The notes beneath the pieces were generated by a model. The model had not been told where the DNA came from. It made no database searches and saw nothing but the letters and a program-made list of their open reading frames with translations. A stretch of 64,000 bases of DNA from Chalara sp. BL73 (Eukaryota > Ascomycota > Leotiomycetes > Helotiales), in NCBI GenBank assembly GCA_918026815.1, contig CAKJVC010000147.1:434001-498000 (forward strand), written 5' to 3'. Shown in pieces: positions 47,042 through 57,508 of the stretch; position 1 is the stretch's first letter, and the number at the start of each line of letters is the position of its first letter. The position numbers and the translations under genes were made by a program.

Positions 47042-48052
47042 TCACAGATCAGAATCAAGCCCGACAAGCTTCAGCGAGTCTTTCCACAGCCTCGCCTCCT
47101 TGCCCTTGTCATACGTTTGAGAGACGAATCCCTCTTTCTCCCCAGCAATACCACGCTCCATAACCGTCTCCTCACAATCCACAAGGTATTTCCCGCCTCT
47201 ATCCTCCCACTCCTTCCCCACAGCAGCAATGACAGTGGTCGCAGCTCCCTGCCCCCAACTCTTCAAACTCCTCATCTTCGCCTCGTCAGCCATGAAACCC
47301 GCAACAAGTTGCGGATCCATATCTTTCATCAGCCCTGAGATTATGCCTCCGGGATGCACGCTCGTGGCACGCAGCCCCTGGGCGCCGTAGGCGCGGTCGA
47401 TGTAGTTGGTCATGTAGATATTGGCAAGTTTGGATTGTCCGTATGCGGTCCACGACTCGTAGGGGGTATGCTGGAAGGCGTAGTCCGGGTTGTCGTTGAA
47501 GACGAAGACGCGATGCCCGCTGGAGGAGACGTTTACCACGCGGGAATGCAGTGCTGGCGTGGAACTCGCGAGTAATGCGGGCTTGAGGAGCTGAAAGAGC
47601 AGGAAGTGCGCGAGGTGGTTGGTTTGGAACTGGAGTTCGTTGCCTTCAGGCGTCAAGGTTAGAGTTGGGGTTGCCATGATGCCCGCGTTGTTGATTAAGA
47701 TGTTGACTTGGTTCTTTGATTGACTTAAGATGGCCGATGCAGCAGCTCGAACACTGTCGAGACAGGCATTGTCCATCTCTACGAGAATGGCTCGTTTCTC
47801 AGCATCATCGAGAATGTCGGCGAGGACACCTTTGGCTTTGGTGATATCTCGCGCTGTAAGAAATAGGCTGGCTCCCGTGGCATATAACGCTCGCGCCGTC
47901 TCAACTCCAATCCCCGAGGAGGTGCCAGTGATGACGATGACTTTGCCCCTGAGTCTGCCTACGAGGTCTTCATCCTGGATGATTTGAAGGGCGGTAGGGC
48001 GGGCGTCGTCTGCTCCCTGAGGATTTCCATGTGCAGCTGTATATCTTCCCAT
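47042..48052 (-). CDS. Short-chain dehydrogenase/reductase (WWOX/retinol dehydrogenase-like)
   Basis: A single exon from 48052 to 47042 gives 336 aa, a usual size for this SDR subgroup. Visible motifs are the cofactor loop TGTSSGIG (about residues 43-50), NNAG (about 122), the catalytic serine in NVSSSG and the YGQSK active site (Tyr and Lys both present), then HPGGI. An N-terminal extension of about 35 residues (ALQIIQDEDLVGRLRGK) precedes the Rossmann fold, as in fungal homologues. It should be an active NAD(P)-dependent oxidoreductase; substrate is unknown. It is divergently placed from the Zn2Cys6 regulator beginning at 48480, so the two may be a regulator-enzyme pair, which is inference. 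Confidence 0.88.
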   Translation of the reverse strand: MGRYTAAHGNPQGADDARPTALQIIQDEDLVGRLRGKVIVITGTSSGIGVETARALYATGASLFLTARDITKAKGVLADILDDAEKRAILVEMDNACLDSVRAAASAILSQSKNQVNILINNAGIMATPTLTLTPEGNELQFQTNHLAHFLLFQLLKPALLASSTPALHSRVVNVSSSGHRVFVFNDNPDYAFQHTPYESWTAYGQSKLANIYMTNYIDRAYGAQGLRATSVHPGGIISGLMKDMDPQLVAGFMADEAKMRSLKSWGQGAATTVIAAVGKEWEDRGGKYLVDCEETVMERGIAGEKEGFVSQTYDKGKEARLWKDSLKLVGLDSDL

Positions 48053-48479
48053 TGTGGAATGCTACTATTATAAAGCCTGGATGAGTGTAGCGATTTATAC
48101 TGGATTACCTTGCAATTGAAGCTAATATTGTGATGGACGAAGCAAGGCGAGGTAACCACAGCTTTTTATACAGAGTCTCATTGAACTCCCCCATAGCTAT
48201 TTTCTCGGATGCGGACTTAAGATTCTGTTTGATATGAGGCAGAGTTCAACGGACGATCATCCAAATGGCCGCCGGATGAGCAGCGTGAGCGAAAGGGGCG
48301 ACGGCACCATAAGCGAGGGGGAAAGTTCCACTTCCGAAACATTTCGTAAACTTGATTGGCAAAATCTGTCGCTGAACATCTCTTGGCCCCCGCAAGCGCC
48401 CGCCATCCGGCGCCGCATCGTTGCCGCCGATTCTTTTCGTTGCCCGCCACTGACTCAGCTTCTTTCATCGCTTTCAAAA

Positions 48480-50185
48480 ATGCAAACTCCAGATTCGCAA
48501 CCCGGTACCAGTAGAGCTTCGCAAGCCTGTGGAGTGTGCCGCGGCCGCAAGAGGAAATGCGATAAATCTATCCCGAAATGCGGTTGGTGTTTAAGGTAAA
48601 TGGCGCCTTTACTGGAAGCCGTCTCTATAGTGCCGGGCTCGAGGCCACTATCATATTTAACAATGTAATCGCTAAGACTAGTATAGCAAAGGTTACCATT
48701 GTGAGTATGGCTTACTCAGTCGAGATGGCGACTCGGCATCGTCGACCTGGGTACAGCATGCAATGTTCCAGGAGAATCCAGGCGTTCCACATCCAGTCAC
48801 ACTTCCAACAATCATCTTCATGGACCCAACTCTGCTCCATGCAAGTCGTATTGATGGTCTTCAATGTTATGCTCAGGTTCCGCCCGCCATCCTGCAATTT
48901 ATTGCAGATTTTACAGTAGCACGCGACATCGCTGCCAGATTCTTTGGAACTATTCACAAGTGGATGCCAATCATTTCAAAGAAGCGCCTCTATGATCACT
49001 ACCTCACCCCCATATACCATTCCAGACCAGATATCACACTTTTATTACTGTGCATGAAGATAATCATGGATACTTTGCCCGAGGAATCACCGAACCCACA
49101 AACACCAGAATACCACGCTGCCAAGCACTCTTATCTTGAGCTCCAGACTGCTGGAGTACTCTCTGTTCAAATTCTACAGGCTGGGCTCTTGCTAGCATTG
49201 TATGAGCTTGGCCATGCTATTTACCCAGCGGCGTTCTTGACCATCGGGGCCTGCGCTAGATATGGCTATGCAATTGGCATCAACAAAGGCGCAACGATGC
49301 CAGTTAGCAAGGCGATGACGATGATTGAAGTTGAGGAGAATAGTAGAGTGTGGTGGGCAACAGTTATCTTGGATAGATTCATCAGTGTTGGGTGTCCAGG
49401 ACGGCCGTTAGCGACTGAGCAGCCTGGATTCCATGATTCGTTACCGGCAGACGATGCTTCATGGGACATAGGTATAATCGAGCGCCATGACGCACTACTG
49501 AATATGCCGTCTGGCTCCCACATGCGAAAGTTTGCTTTGCTGTGTCAAGCGGCAGGTCTTCTTGGTCAAGTTTTGTCCCACATCGCGACCCCAGTCAGAG
49601 ATGAGCAAGTTCATATTGAAGAGGCGGAGCAGCTGGAACGAACTATGAACTCCATGATTACGGCCTCTGAGAGCACCGACATAGAAGATTATGATCAGAT
49701 AGCTATGATATATAGGTGTGAACTCATTATTCTTAAGAACAATAATCATACTTATGCACAAATTAGTACCCTTATGACCCTTCAGAACTTTAACCTCCAC
49801 CCTAATCTCAATTCACATCGGAATGGCGAGCGCAAAAAGAAAGCTGAAATGGCGCTGCACGAACTCTCAACAAGGTTTTGTATATGCCTCCCAGAGAAAT
49901 TCCCATATTTGGCTTCAAATTTGGAGAATATATCACCTTGGGGGCTTTACGGCGCATATCAGGCAGCCGTCACCTTCCTCAGGGTGATACAAGAGACTGG
50001 AGATCCGGGAGCTGTGGAAACTTTGAAGGCGTTGAAGGAGATGTTTGAGATTTTGAGGAAAAGATGGTATGCTGCTGGTAAGTGAACCACCTTTTGAGTA
50101 TGCCTATCTAAAGTTTTTGCTGATTTGCGTAATAGAAGTTTATCTTCGCTTATTGGAAGCACGAGAAGTTATGAACATGCAGTGA
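48480..50185 (+). CDS. Zn2Cys6 binuclear-cluster transcription factor
   Basis: Three exons (48480-48595, 48687-50077, 50136-50185) give 518 aa. The DNA-binding cluster is CGVCRGRKRKCDKSIPKCGWC with the sixth cysteine (YHCEYG) supplied by exon 2 after AGC is split across intron 1; using the TAG acceptor at 48685-48686 is the only way to avoid an immediate stop. Spacing is C2C6C5C2C6C. The rest resembles fungal regulators with a middle homology region: helical segments such as SVQILQAGLLLALYELGH, then GYAIGIN, then SRVWWATVILDRFISVGCGRP-type wording (residues about 180-270). An in-frame ATG at 48234 would add 82 non-conserved residues. It probably regulates nearby accessory genes, most simply the SDR opposite; that is inference. 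Confidence 0.87.
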
Positions 50186-50652
50186 TAAAAGCACTGCTGG
50201 CACCCTGGATTGAGGATAAAAAGTAAAAGGTCATCGATATGTTTTGAAAATGTGTTCCTCGGTCTCTTGTCAACACAAGCACATGTACTGAGCACCTGTA
50301 CCAAAAAACTTTTACACATTCATAGTTGGAATTATGGCATTTAGTTCTGTATAAATGGGAGGCTTTTATATATTTTGCGGTGTAGATGTATCGGTGGTAC
50401 CTCCGCACATTCACAACCCTGTGAAGATCATTATCTTGATGACTTCTCCTTTGTGCTTACTTCTATCCAGTGAGAAATGAGATATTTATATGTTGAAAGC
50501 CCCTTGCGCGAAGTGCTGAAACGTGCGACTTTTTAGAAATTCCCATATGTCTTTACAAGACGATTGGTTCTCCCGAGCTACTTGTTTGTGAGCTGACTTG
50601 TTGCGGCTGCCACTTATTCAGCTGATGATTCGGGCCCGTGGCGAGACGAGTA
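50186..50652. other. Intergenic region
   Basis: Tail-to-tail gap between the transcription factor and the next minus-strand frame. No gene seen. Confidence 0.5.
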
Positions 50653-51129
50653 CTATTCATCTAAATCATAAGCAATGTTCTCATCCCCAGACTTTTGAAA
50701 TGCGACAATGGGAAATTCAAGCTGACGGTGAAGACGAGGAATGAGATGTGCGAAGTGGGGATCGTTCTCGGCGTTAATGATTCCATGCCTAACCATAAAG
50801 TCAAGCAGGACAAGGCCGTGCCCAAACGGTCCATTTTCGATTTTGCCCTTCATTAATAGAGACTTCGCATGTTGAGCTTTGTATTTAGCCCAGTAGCAGT
50901 CGCCATGTCCTCCAGCGTTGAGTTGCTTACCTCGAGGCACCTCAACGTCATACACATAATGAATTGTAGGTGCCAGCAACCCTTTTTCCTGCTCATCATC
51001 GCCATCAAAGATTCCAAACCAGGACACCCTGCCTGCGCTTTTAGCACAGCTGGATGCCCCTAGAACTTCCTCTGGCGTCTTCGCTGTTATGAACTTCTTG
51101 AGGTCGATATGATCTTTTCCGTGTTTCAA
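50653..51129 (-). CDS. Hypothetical protein, 158 aa, possibly 5'-incomplete
   Basis: A minus-strand frame of 158 residues with good amino-acid composition and no low complexity, but no family I recognise. It reads MKHGKDHIDLKKFITAKTPE at the start, has a tryptophan/glycine segment (VSWFGIFDGDDEQEKG), then APTIHYVYDVEVPRGKQ and a C-terminal HLIPRLHRQLEFPIVAFQKSG. The segment just upstream contains an ATAG|CTCTTTTG acceptor-like junction, so a further 5' exon is possible and the start may be internal. No signal peptide or membrane segment. It lies at the edge of the AT-rich accessory block that continues to 57 kb. Confidence 0.5.
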   Translation of the reverse strand: MKHGKDHIDLKKFITAKTPEEVLGASSCAKSAGRVSWFGIFDGDDEQEKGLLAPTIHYVYDVEVPRGKQLNAGGHGDCYWAKYKAQHAKSLLMKGKIENGPFGHGLVLLDFMVRHGIINAENDPHFAHLIPRLHRQLEFPIVAFQKSGDENIAYDLDE

Positions 51130-52470
51130 AAGAGCTATGTGCGAAGAAACTCTTTTATAATAACTATAGTGTCATTCTTTTCTGCATTGCTGCCTGAATG
51201 TGATAAAAATATTTCACGCTGATTAGACGCTTTTTCTGGATCTATTGGCTCCAAGCAAAAGTAGCTCATATGTGTGCAGTTTCGGGTTCTTCTTTTTTAG
51301 ACAACCGAGCTTCCAGTTGTATTGCAGTTGCATCTGCACCTGCAACTAGCTTACTCCTGCATTTGTAGCGCCTCGAGTCGTATTACGATATCAGCGAGAG
51401 TATTCGCATTTACTGGTTGGAAAAGCACCAAAAACTCCTAAGCGAAGTGATCCGAATCGTTCTTGCAGCTGCCGAAATTTTTAGAACAAAAGAAAGAAAT
51501 TTCTCGGAGTTCCTTCCGCAAAGAATACAGAATCTCGAGATAACGATAAAGTTTTCTCTAGGGTTTGATCTCAGGCGATGATTCTTCTTAAAATAACTGC
51601 CGTGCGAGCAAGCTCAAAAGAGAAAAATAGGATTCCGATTTACTGAAATACAAAAGGCTTATCCGAGCTTTTTCACAACTTTTAGCAACAAAGGTGTAGA
51701 ACGGTTCTAATCACCAGTACAAAAATTGAGATATAGTGTGACTAAAGAGTAGTCAGAGGTACAAGCGACAGTAATTCGATAATAGTGAGACGCTTAAATA
51801 GGTCCAATAGTAATCTGAGAGTGAATGCTTGCTAATGCAGGCTGTACGGTGAAAGGGGCGAGGTGGCTAAAGGTTCTGTAATGCTACCAATCACAAGAGA
51901 GTAGTTCACCTGCGTAAGTCACCAGAAAATATTTAGATCATGGAATGATCCCTGAGAGGAAGAAAGGGTATTAATAAACAATCACAACTGAAAAAGGTAT
52001 GGTAGGGATCTTCCAGTATTTGAGTAACGTGTGTTGGTATTACCGGAAGGTAGGGAAGGATTTTCAATCTAAATACATCTGATCCCACCACATGATCTTT
52101 TAGTGCCTAAACCTCCAACCCCTTCCACAGGTATCACATCTCTATAAGTAGATATATTCCTTCTGTAGATTCTTGTTTTTATAACCCTCATTGATTCAAT
52201 CAATTTACCCCATACTCATTGAAGTTGCATGCCTCTAAGTGATCATATTTGTGCTCCTAGTTACACGTACACACTACTAGCTACACTGATAAAGTGAACT
52301 TGAGATACGCATAAGTACAAGAAACACCGAACTAAACTCAGAAGTTATTTAGATGAATACTAGTATTTGTAAACTATGTAAGAGGTCACGCTTAAGAGCA
52401 CCTTTAACTAAGGGCTTTGCAACACTAACTCGATTTCTTGTGCCTAGTTGCGGCTCATGGGTGTCACAGG
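51130..52470. other. AT-rich intergenic region
   Basis: About 1.3 kb with no plausible gene; frames are very short. Presumably decayed or regulatory sequence. Confidence 0.5.
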
Positions 52471-53774
52471 TTATCGCGAAGAAGCTGAAGCAACTTGGAA
52501 TTGCTGCGAGCGTAAAATGCCAGTCGCAGGTGGTGTCAATGAACCATTCGAATTCTGCGGGAGGGCGCCTTCAGCGATGATTCTCTGCCGTCCATCCTTA
52601 TGCCTTTCCACTGTTCTAGTCAATGTACTGCCACTTCTGTATCCGTCGCCCAAAGCGACATATGTCGTCAAGTTCGAATTTGCAGACTCGGTCTTCCTGG
52701 CTCTGCCAAGCAGAGATCTGAGAGAAAATTGATAACTTTTTCGAATTTCAGAGAGGATATTGGAAAGAGGCGCCCAAAGGGGCTTGTAGATTGGAGCGCT
52801 GGTGCAAACGACTCCTGTAGCGAGATGGACCGCTGACCAGAATTGGCCATTTGAAAAATCGACTGTCTTATATGTTAGTATCATTGGAATATTCGTTTTG
52901 TTGTCTTGAGAAACTACCTACCAAAGATCGAGCTTTTCTGATAGAGATATGCGATGCGGATAATGGCGGTTATGATTGCACTTCTTAAAATTAGCTTTAC
53001 AAATACCGAGTCACTGTTGAAACTTTGAGAAACTTACAAACCACCTAGCATGAAGATAGAAGCCAGCACAATCTTGGTTCGGAAAGGCATCTGTAATGTA
53101 AAAACCGTCCTTATAGGAAGTGCAAGGATAGCTACATCGATAATTAACTCAACCACTCCCGTGGCGACTGCATAATTATTGAAATTCATGCACGTTCCTG
53201 GCTAAATGCTCCATTGGTTTACAGTTGAAAATAACACTGAATATCGCTCCAACGACCCATAGAGTAGACATGGCCATAACAGCAAAAGAGAGTCGCCGAT
53301 ACATCGTCGTGGTAAAAATTCGCTGGTAGAACGCCAACAGTGTCATCTTGAGGCCATAGACCACACATAAGTATAAATTTAGGCCCGTGAAGAGAGACTA
53401 ATGTCTTTTAGTGGGATCAAGCTATAAGATGGCGAGTTGGACGTACGTAAAGGTAAATCCTTATTTCATCAAACCTCCTCTCCGCAATAAGGCTTGCAGT
53501 TGGCAAACCACCACCTCCTCGCTCAAGCCCTAAAAGGCTAGTTAACGGAACTTAGCGTTGCATACAGAAAGCTTCCAAACTTACCCCATATTGTGAAGCC
53601 TGCAGAGGCATAGTATGCTAGCATAGAGAATAGTATCCAAGCATCGTCGAGTTGAAAACTAGATTTGACAATATATTTGCAATAGAAGCGGAGTAGTACT
53701 GCCAAAGTGGATATGGCACAACCAGATAGAGTAGCTATGAAGACTCGGTCCCCCGCAGGGCTGAGGTTACCCAT
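52471..53774 (-). pseudogene. Rhodopsin-like (SAT4/PTH11-related) seven-helix membrane protein, frame broken
   Basis: From ATG 53774: exon 1 (53774-53585) holds two helices and the motif QLDDAWILFSMLAYY; exon 2 (53529-53447) gives GLERGGGGLPTASLIAERRFDEIRIYLY; exon 3 starts at 53397 with SLFTGLNLYLCVVYGLKMTLLAFYQRIF and NCKPMEH, then reaches TAA at 53178. The conserved continuation (TCMNFNNYAVATGVVELIIDVAILALP) is present in the next frame only a few codons later, and further downstream come FRTKIVLASIFMLGG, AIITAIIRIAYLY and the long exon 52884-52471 with the C-terminal tail. So one net shift and a small loss interrupt an otherwise complete gene. Family members are fungal integral membrane proteins with DUF-type rhodopsin fold; some sit in metabolite clusters. 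An assembly error is the alternative. Confidence 0.7.
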
Positions 53775-54928
53775 AACTTGTTGCGTGGTGGAAACTTTGA
53801 GATGTCTGATAGAAGATAGGGTGAAAGGTAGGAGTGATGTCTGATCAACAAGTGAACTTGGAAATATAACAAGAACCGAATTGAAACCTCTGGAGCAGCT
53901 ACAGGTTCTATAACTGGTCAGCCAATTCGCCCCGTTTTTATTACATGCATTTACTGTGCCGCTGGTCTAAGATCTTGATGTGGTGCCAACACCGGTTGAC
54001 TGCAGTTCGCGAGGCTGTAGAATCAAGGTATCTCGCCGTGCTCAAGACGTTTACCTTAAAAATGGGGCTAAAGCACCACTTATATTTAAAAGGAAATCAC
54101 ACGAAGAAAAGATAGAGCGTTACAGAGTTGGCATTTGAATCGTAGTATTTTTGTGAATTTAGAGAAAAGGGTTTAGCTTGCTGGGGGAAGTATATATTTA
54201 TGGATCGACAGCAAATTATGGCTTACAGATAAAAGGACAGGCACATGTAAGGTGTGGTAGGGCTATTTCCATTTGAGGCATAGAATCCGTGTGTGTAGAT
54301 GTGCTTATGCAGGTAATAAATCTGGTCCAGGTGCAAGGCTTTTAGGGTATTTAATTTTCAATATGCCCTTTTAAAAAAAAAATCACGAGCATCCGAAAAC
54401 ATATTTTTTATTTAATCACATATACTATAAAGTGTATGTAACAAGTAGGCTTATTATAACGCTTCGATTAACGTTGTAATAATTTAATGATAACTAGCCT
54501 AGTTCAGGGAGCAATTTTGGTTTTAGCTTGAATTCCATGTGTTACTTTCATAAGTATTGTACTGTAACAAAGCCTTCAATTGGCATTATACGGGATGATT
54601 CGGTTGGCTGACTATATTAGCTACCGGGGCATAACCCCTTCCCCTGCTTTCGGGTAGACATGGTGGGCCGCATGCACGCCTTTCACTGTTTCTTCACCAA
54701 CACTTGGCATGGAACATACACGGTTGGCTGCATGCACGCTTTTCACTGTTACTTCACCAACACTTGGCATGGAACATCTGTCTCCAAAGCTTAAGAGCTT
54801 ACGTAGTGTTCTCCACTGCTTTCGCTATGCCTCCGTCTGCTATGAAACTGCTGGAGGCTTACAACATCAACTTCACCCAACCTTACTTGAACCTCTTTGC
54901 AAATAACGTCAAAACGGTTATCAACATA
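53775..54928. other. AT-rich intergenic region with tandem repeat
   Basis: Divergent gap between the membrane-protein relic and the FAD monooxygenase. Very AT-rich at 54100-54560. It holds the 60-bp tandem repeat listed separately. No gene. Confidence 0.5.
54661..54777. repeat. 60-bp tandem direct repeat upstream of the FAD monooxygenase
   Basis: Two units, 54661-54717 and 54721-54777, are alignable without gaps at a 60-bp offset, with most of a 47-base core (from CATGCACG to GGAACAT) identical. The differences are a few substitutions, several C/T. The second unit ends about 150 bp before the monooxygenase start codon. Confidence 0.9.
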
Positions 54929-56349
54929 ATGGCGAAGACGGCAGTTATCGTAAGTCTTTCAAAGGCCTTACTGATGCTATTATTAATCTGCTTACTGCGT
55001 TGTAGGTCGGCGGGTCTCTGGCTGGTTTAATGAATGGCATTATGCTTCGCCATCAAGGCTACACGGTTACGATTCTTGAACAAGACCCTGCTACATCTCA
55101 ACGTCGAAGCCAGGCCGCCGGAATTGCGCTCGGCTCTGATTTTCTGAAATTTATAGAGAAGTATGACCGTACGGGTCGAGCTTTTTCTGACGGCAATTTT
55201 CCTATGTATATCTGTGCCAAAAATGGTAGTACTGCACGAAAGCTACCTGTAAGCTTTCACTATTCCAATTGGGGGCTGCTTAACAGTATTTTGCGAGCGA
55301 ACTTCGATTGCTGCGTTAGCGAAGCATGTCCTATTCCACCAGAACCTATAGCTGGCCCGGGCAAATCGATCTACCTTTCGGGCAAACGCGTTACTGAAAT
55401 TCGATTCATAAGTGAAAAAGTCCTGGTGCATTTCCAAGACGTTTCAAACCAAAACTACGGTGAAATCGTGTCTGATTTAGTTATTGCAGCTGACGGCTCG
55501 TCATCGACAATCCGAAACATTATTTGCCCTCAAGTAAAGCGTCGCTATTCAGGATATGTAAGCTGGCGAGGTACGGTTCCAGAAAGCCAAGTTACTATAG
55601 CTACTGGTAATTACTTTGATGGGTGTGCAAAATTTTTCAGACATATGCCTAAAAGCTATATGCTTGTGTAAGTATTCAAGCCCTCGAAAATAGCTTTTAT
55701 TTAATGTTCGATTAGCTACAAAATCCCGTCGGACGATGGCAATATTTCTCCTGGAGGTAGATCTATCAACTGGGTCTGGTATTATAACATACCCGAAACA
55801 TCACAAGATCTTCGAGATGCTATGACAGATATTAATGGCAAAGAACATTTCAATACAGTTCCTCGAGATCTCCTTCAGCCTTGTGTGTGGAAAAAGCAAA
55901 AAGCTATTGGGCTTACACACGTGCCACCGCCATTCGCAGAGATGCTCGAACAGACTAAAACGACTTTTGTTAGTAAAGTTAACGACGTCCAGTCTTCAGA
56001 AGCCGTGGTTAATGATAGACTGTTTTTCGTAGGCGATGCTCTCAATACGCTACGGCCACATATCGCACAAGGCGCAAATCAAGCTGCTTTCCATTGTGGA
56101 ATGCTAGAAGAAGTTATTAAAGGCCACTTAAAGCCAAAGGATTGGAAAGATAAGGTTATGCGACAAGGCCAAATGACCGCGGCGATAAGCACAATGGTTG
56201 GAATGTACGGTCTGCGTAAATGGTCGGCTTTTGCTCGGGCTGTCATAAAAGTCCTCACTCTCGTAATCGTTTTAAAACTCAAGGGGGTTTTGAATAGAAT
56301 CATGGGGAGGGGACAAGCTGGAATTATGACCTATGAACAATCAAAATGA
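54929..56349 (+). CDS. FAD-dependent aromatic monooxygenase
   Basis: Three exons (54929-54949, 55006-55667, 55716-56349) give 438 aa. Exon 1 codes only MAKTAVI; exon 2 continues VGGSLAGLMNGI, so the GxGxxG-type dinucleotide fold is built across intron 1. Other flavoprotein hydroxylase signatures are ILEQD (acid residue binding ribose), DLVIAADGSSSTIRNI (the DG motif) and VGDALNTLRPHIAQGANQA (the GD motif binding FAD). The GYVSWRGTV segment places it with fungal 2,6-dihydroxypyridine 3-monooxygenase-like enzymes, which hydroxylate aromatic rings with NAD(P)H. The last 50 residues include a hydrophobic helix (LTLVIVLKLKGVL) that may anchor it to a membrane. Intact, next to an orphan PKS fragment, so probably a former cluster tailoring enzyme (inference). 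Confidence 0.88.
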
Positions 56350-56662
56350 GGGACGACGCTTATGGCTTCCGGTGTTTGTTCAGCAGGTCAATCAAGACAC
56401 ATCGGAAAATACTCTTGTCTGACACACTCAGGTTACAATTTGTAGGCGCGTGTGCGGTTTTTTTTTGTAGTTAAGCATTCTTAATGAAAGGGTTTCAGAC
56501 TTGCGTGCATATTTTTTTTTAAAACTCATTGCTAGTCGCGGACAATATAAGACAAGGCACTGCAAGGAATTGTATATTCCAATTAATACAAAAACTAAAT
56601 TTTGGCCTACTTTTCTTCTCTCTTCTCGAGTTCTTATCCTGACAACCCGTTAAGAGCGCTGG

Positions 56663-57280
56663 ATGCTAAGCAAACAAGCACGGAATTTTCTCCTGCTGTC
56701 ATGCTCTGGGTCCACCTCTAAAGAGGCAAAAGCATTTGTAACTGAATTGGAGCAATCAGGGGCTAAGATATTAGCTCCAAGATGCGATATATCTGATGCA
56801 GACTCCCTCGCAGAGGCACACAAGAATGCCGTGGTTCACTTACCACCCATAAAAGGATGCATACAAGCAGCCATGGTCATGAATGTGAGTATCTTTCAGT
56901 GACTCTCTCATCTCATCGTATATATTTTTGCTAAAGCAATACAGGATGCCATGTTCGAAAGTATGACCTTCGACGAGTGGACTCTCGCCGCTAAGCCAAA
57001 AATACAGGGCTCGTGGAACCTTCACTTCCAGTTGCCTTTGAATCTGGACTTTTTTATTATGATGTCTTCACTAAGTTGCATCATTGGCTCAGGTGGGCAG
57101 GCTAACTATGCGGCTGGGAATGCTTATCAGGATGATCTGGCTCGTTATCGCTTGAATCTGGGCCAGAAAGCCGTATCGCTGAACCTACCCGCCATGGCTG
57201 AAGAAGGATACTTGGTTCAGCAGAGTGCTTCGGTCAGCAATGACGCTGCTGGCCAAAAGCTCATTGAGCAAGTCCGCTAA
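56663..57280 (+). pseudogene. Orphan ketoreductase fragment of a type I polyketide synthase
   Basis: Two blocks (56663-56884, 56945-57280, joined by a GTGAGT...CAG intron) encode about 183 residues of a polyketide synthase KR domain: NFLLLSCSGS, APRCDISDADS, PPIKGCIQAAMVMNDAMFE, FDEWTLAAKPKIQGSWNLH, then MMSSLSCIIGSGGQANYAAGNAYQD with the catalytic serine and tyrosine. The N-terminal nucleotide-binding loop is missing: only RWMLSKQAR is left in the same frame after a TAA at 56651, and no PKS sequence is visible upstream. It stops after QQSASVSNDAAGQKL where a phosphopantetheine carrier should follow. A real megasynthase would be over 6 kb, so this is a remnant; a free-standing SDR is unlikely given the KR-specific wording. 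Confidence 0.82.
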
Positions 57281-57508
57281 GTACATGTAGAAGCTGCGTC
57301 CAAGGCTCCTAACTCTCCATCCCGCGCGACCTAAACCGTCCTTGAATGAGATTCTTCTGTTTAAATCTCCATGTTGCTTACCATTCAGCCTTAGCTGGAG
57401 CCGATGCACATTTGTTTCTCTTCCCAGACTTCACATAATCCATGACGGTTGCTAGATATTCTGCCAGGCTACCCTTCAGCATATTGACCAAGATTCAGCT
57501 GCGTCCTC

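Noticed and set aside
48234..48479. Upstream in-frame extension of the Zn2Cys6 factor
   Set aside because: Eighty-two residues without conserved look before a normal-looking Met-Gln-Thr start close to the zinc cluster.
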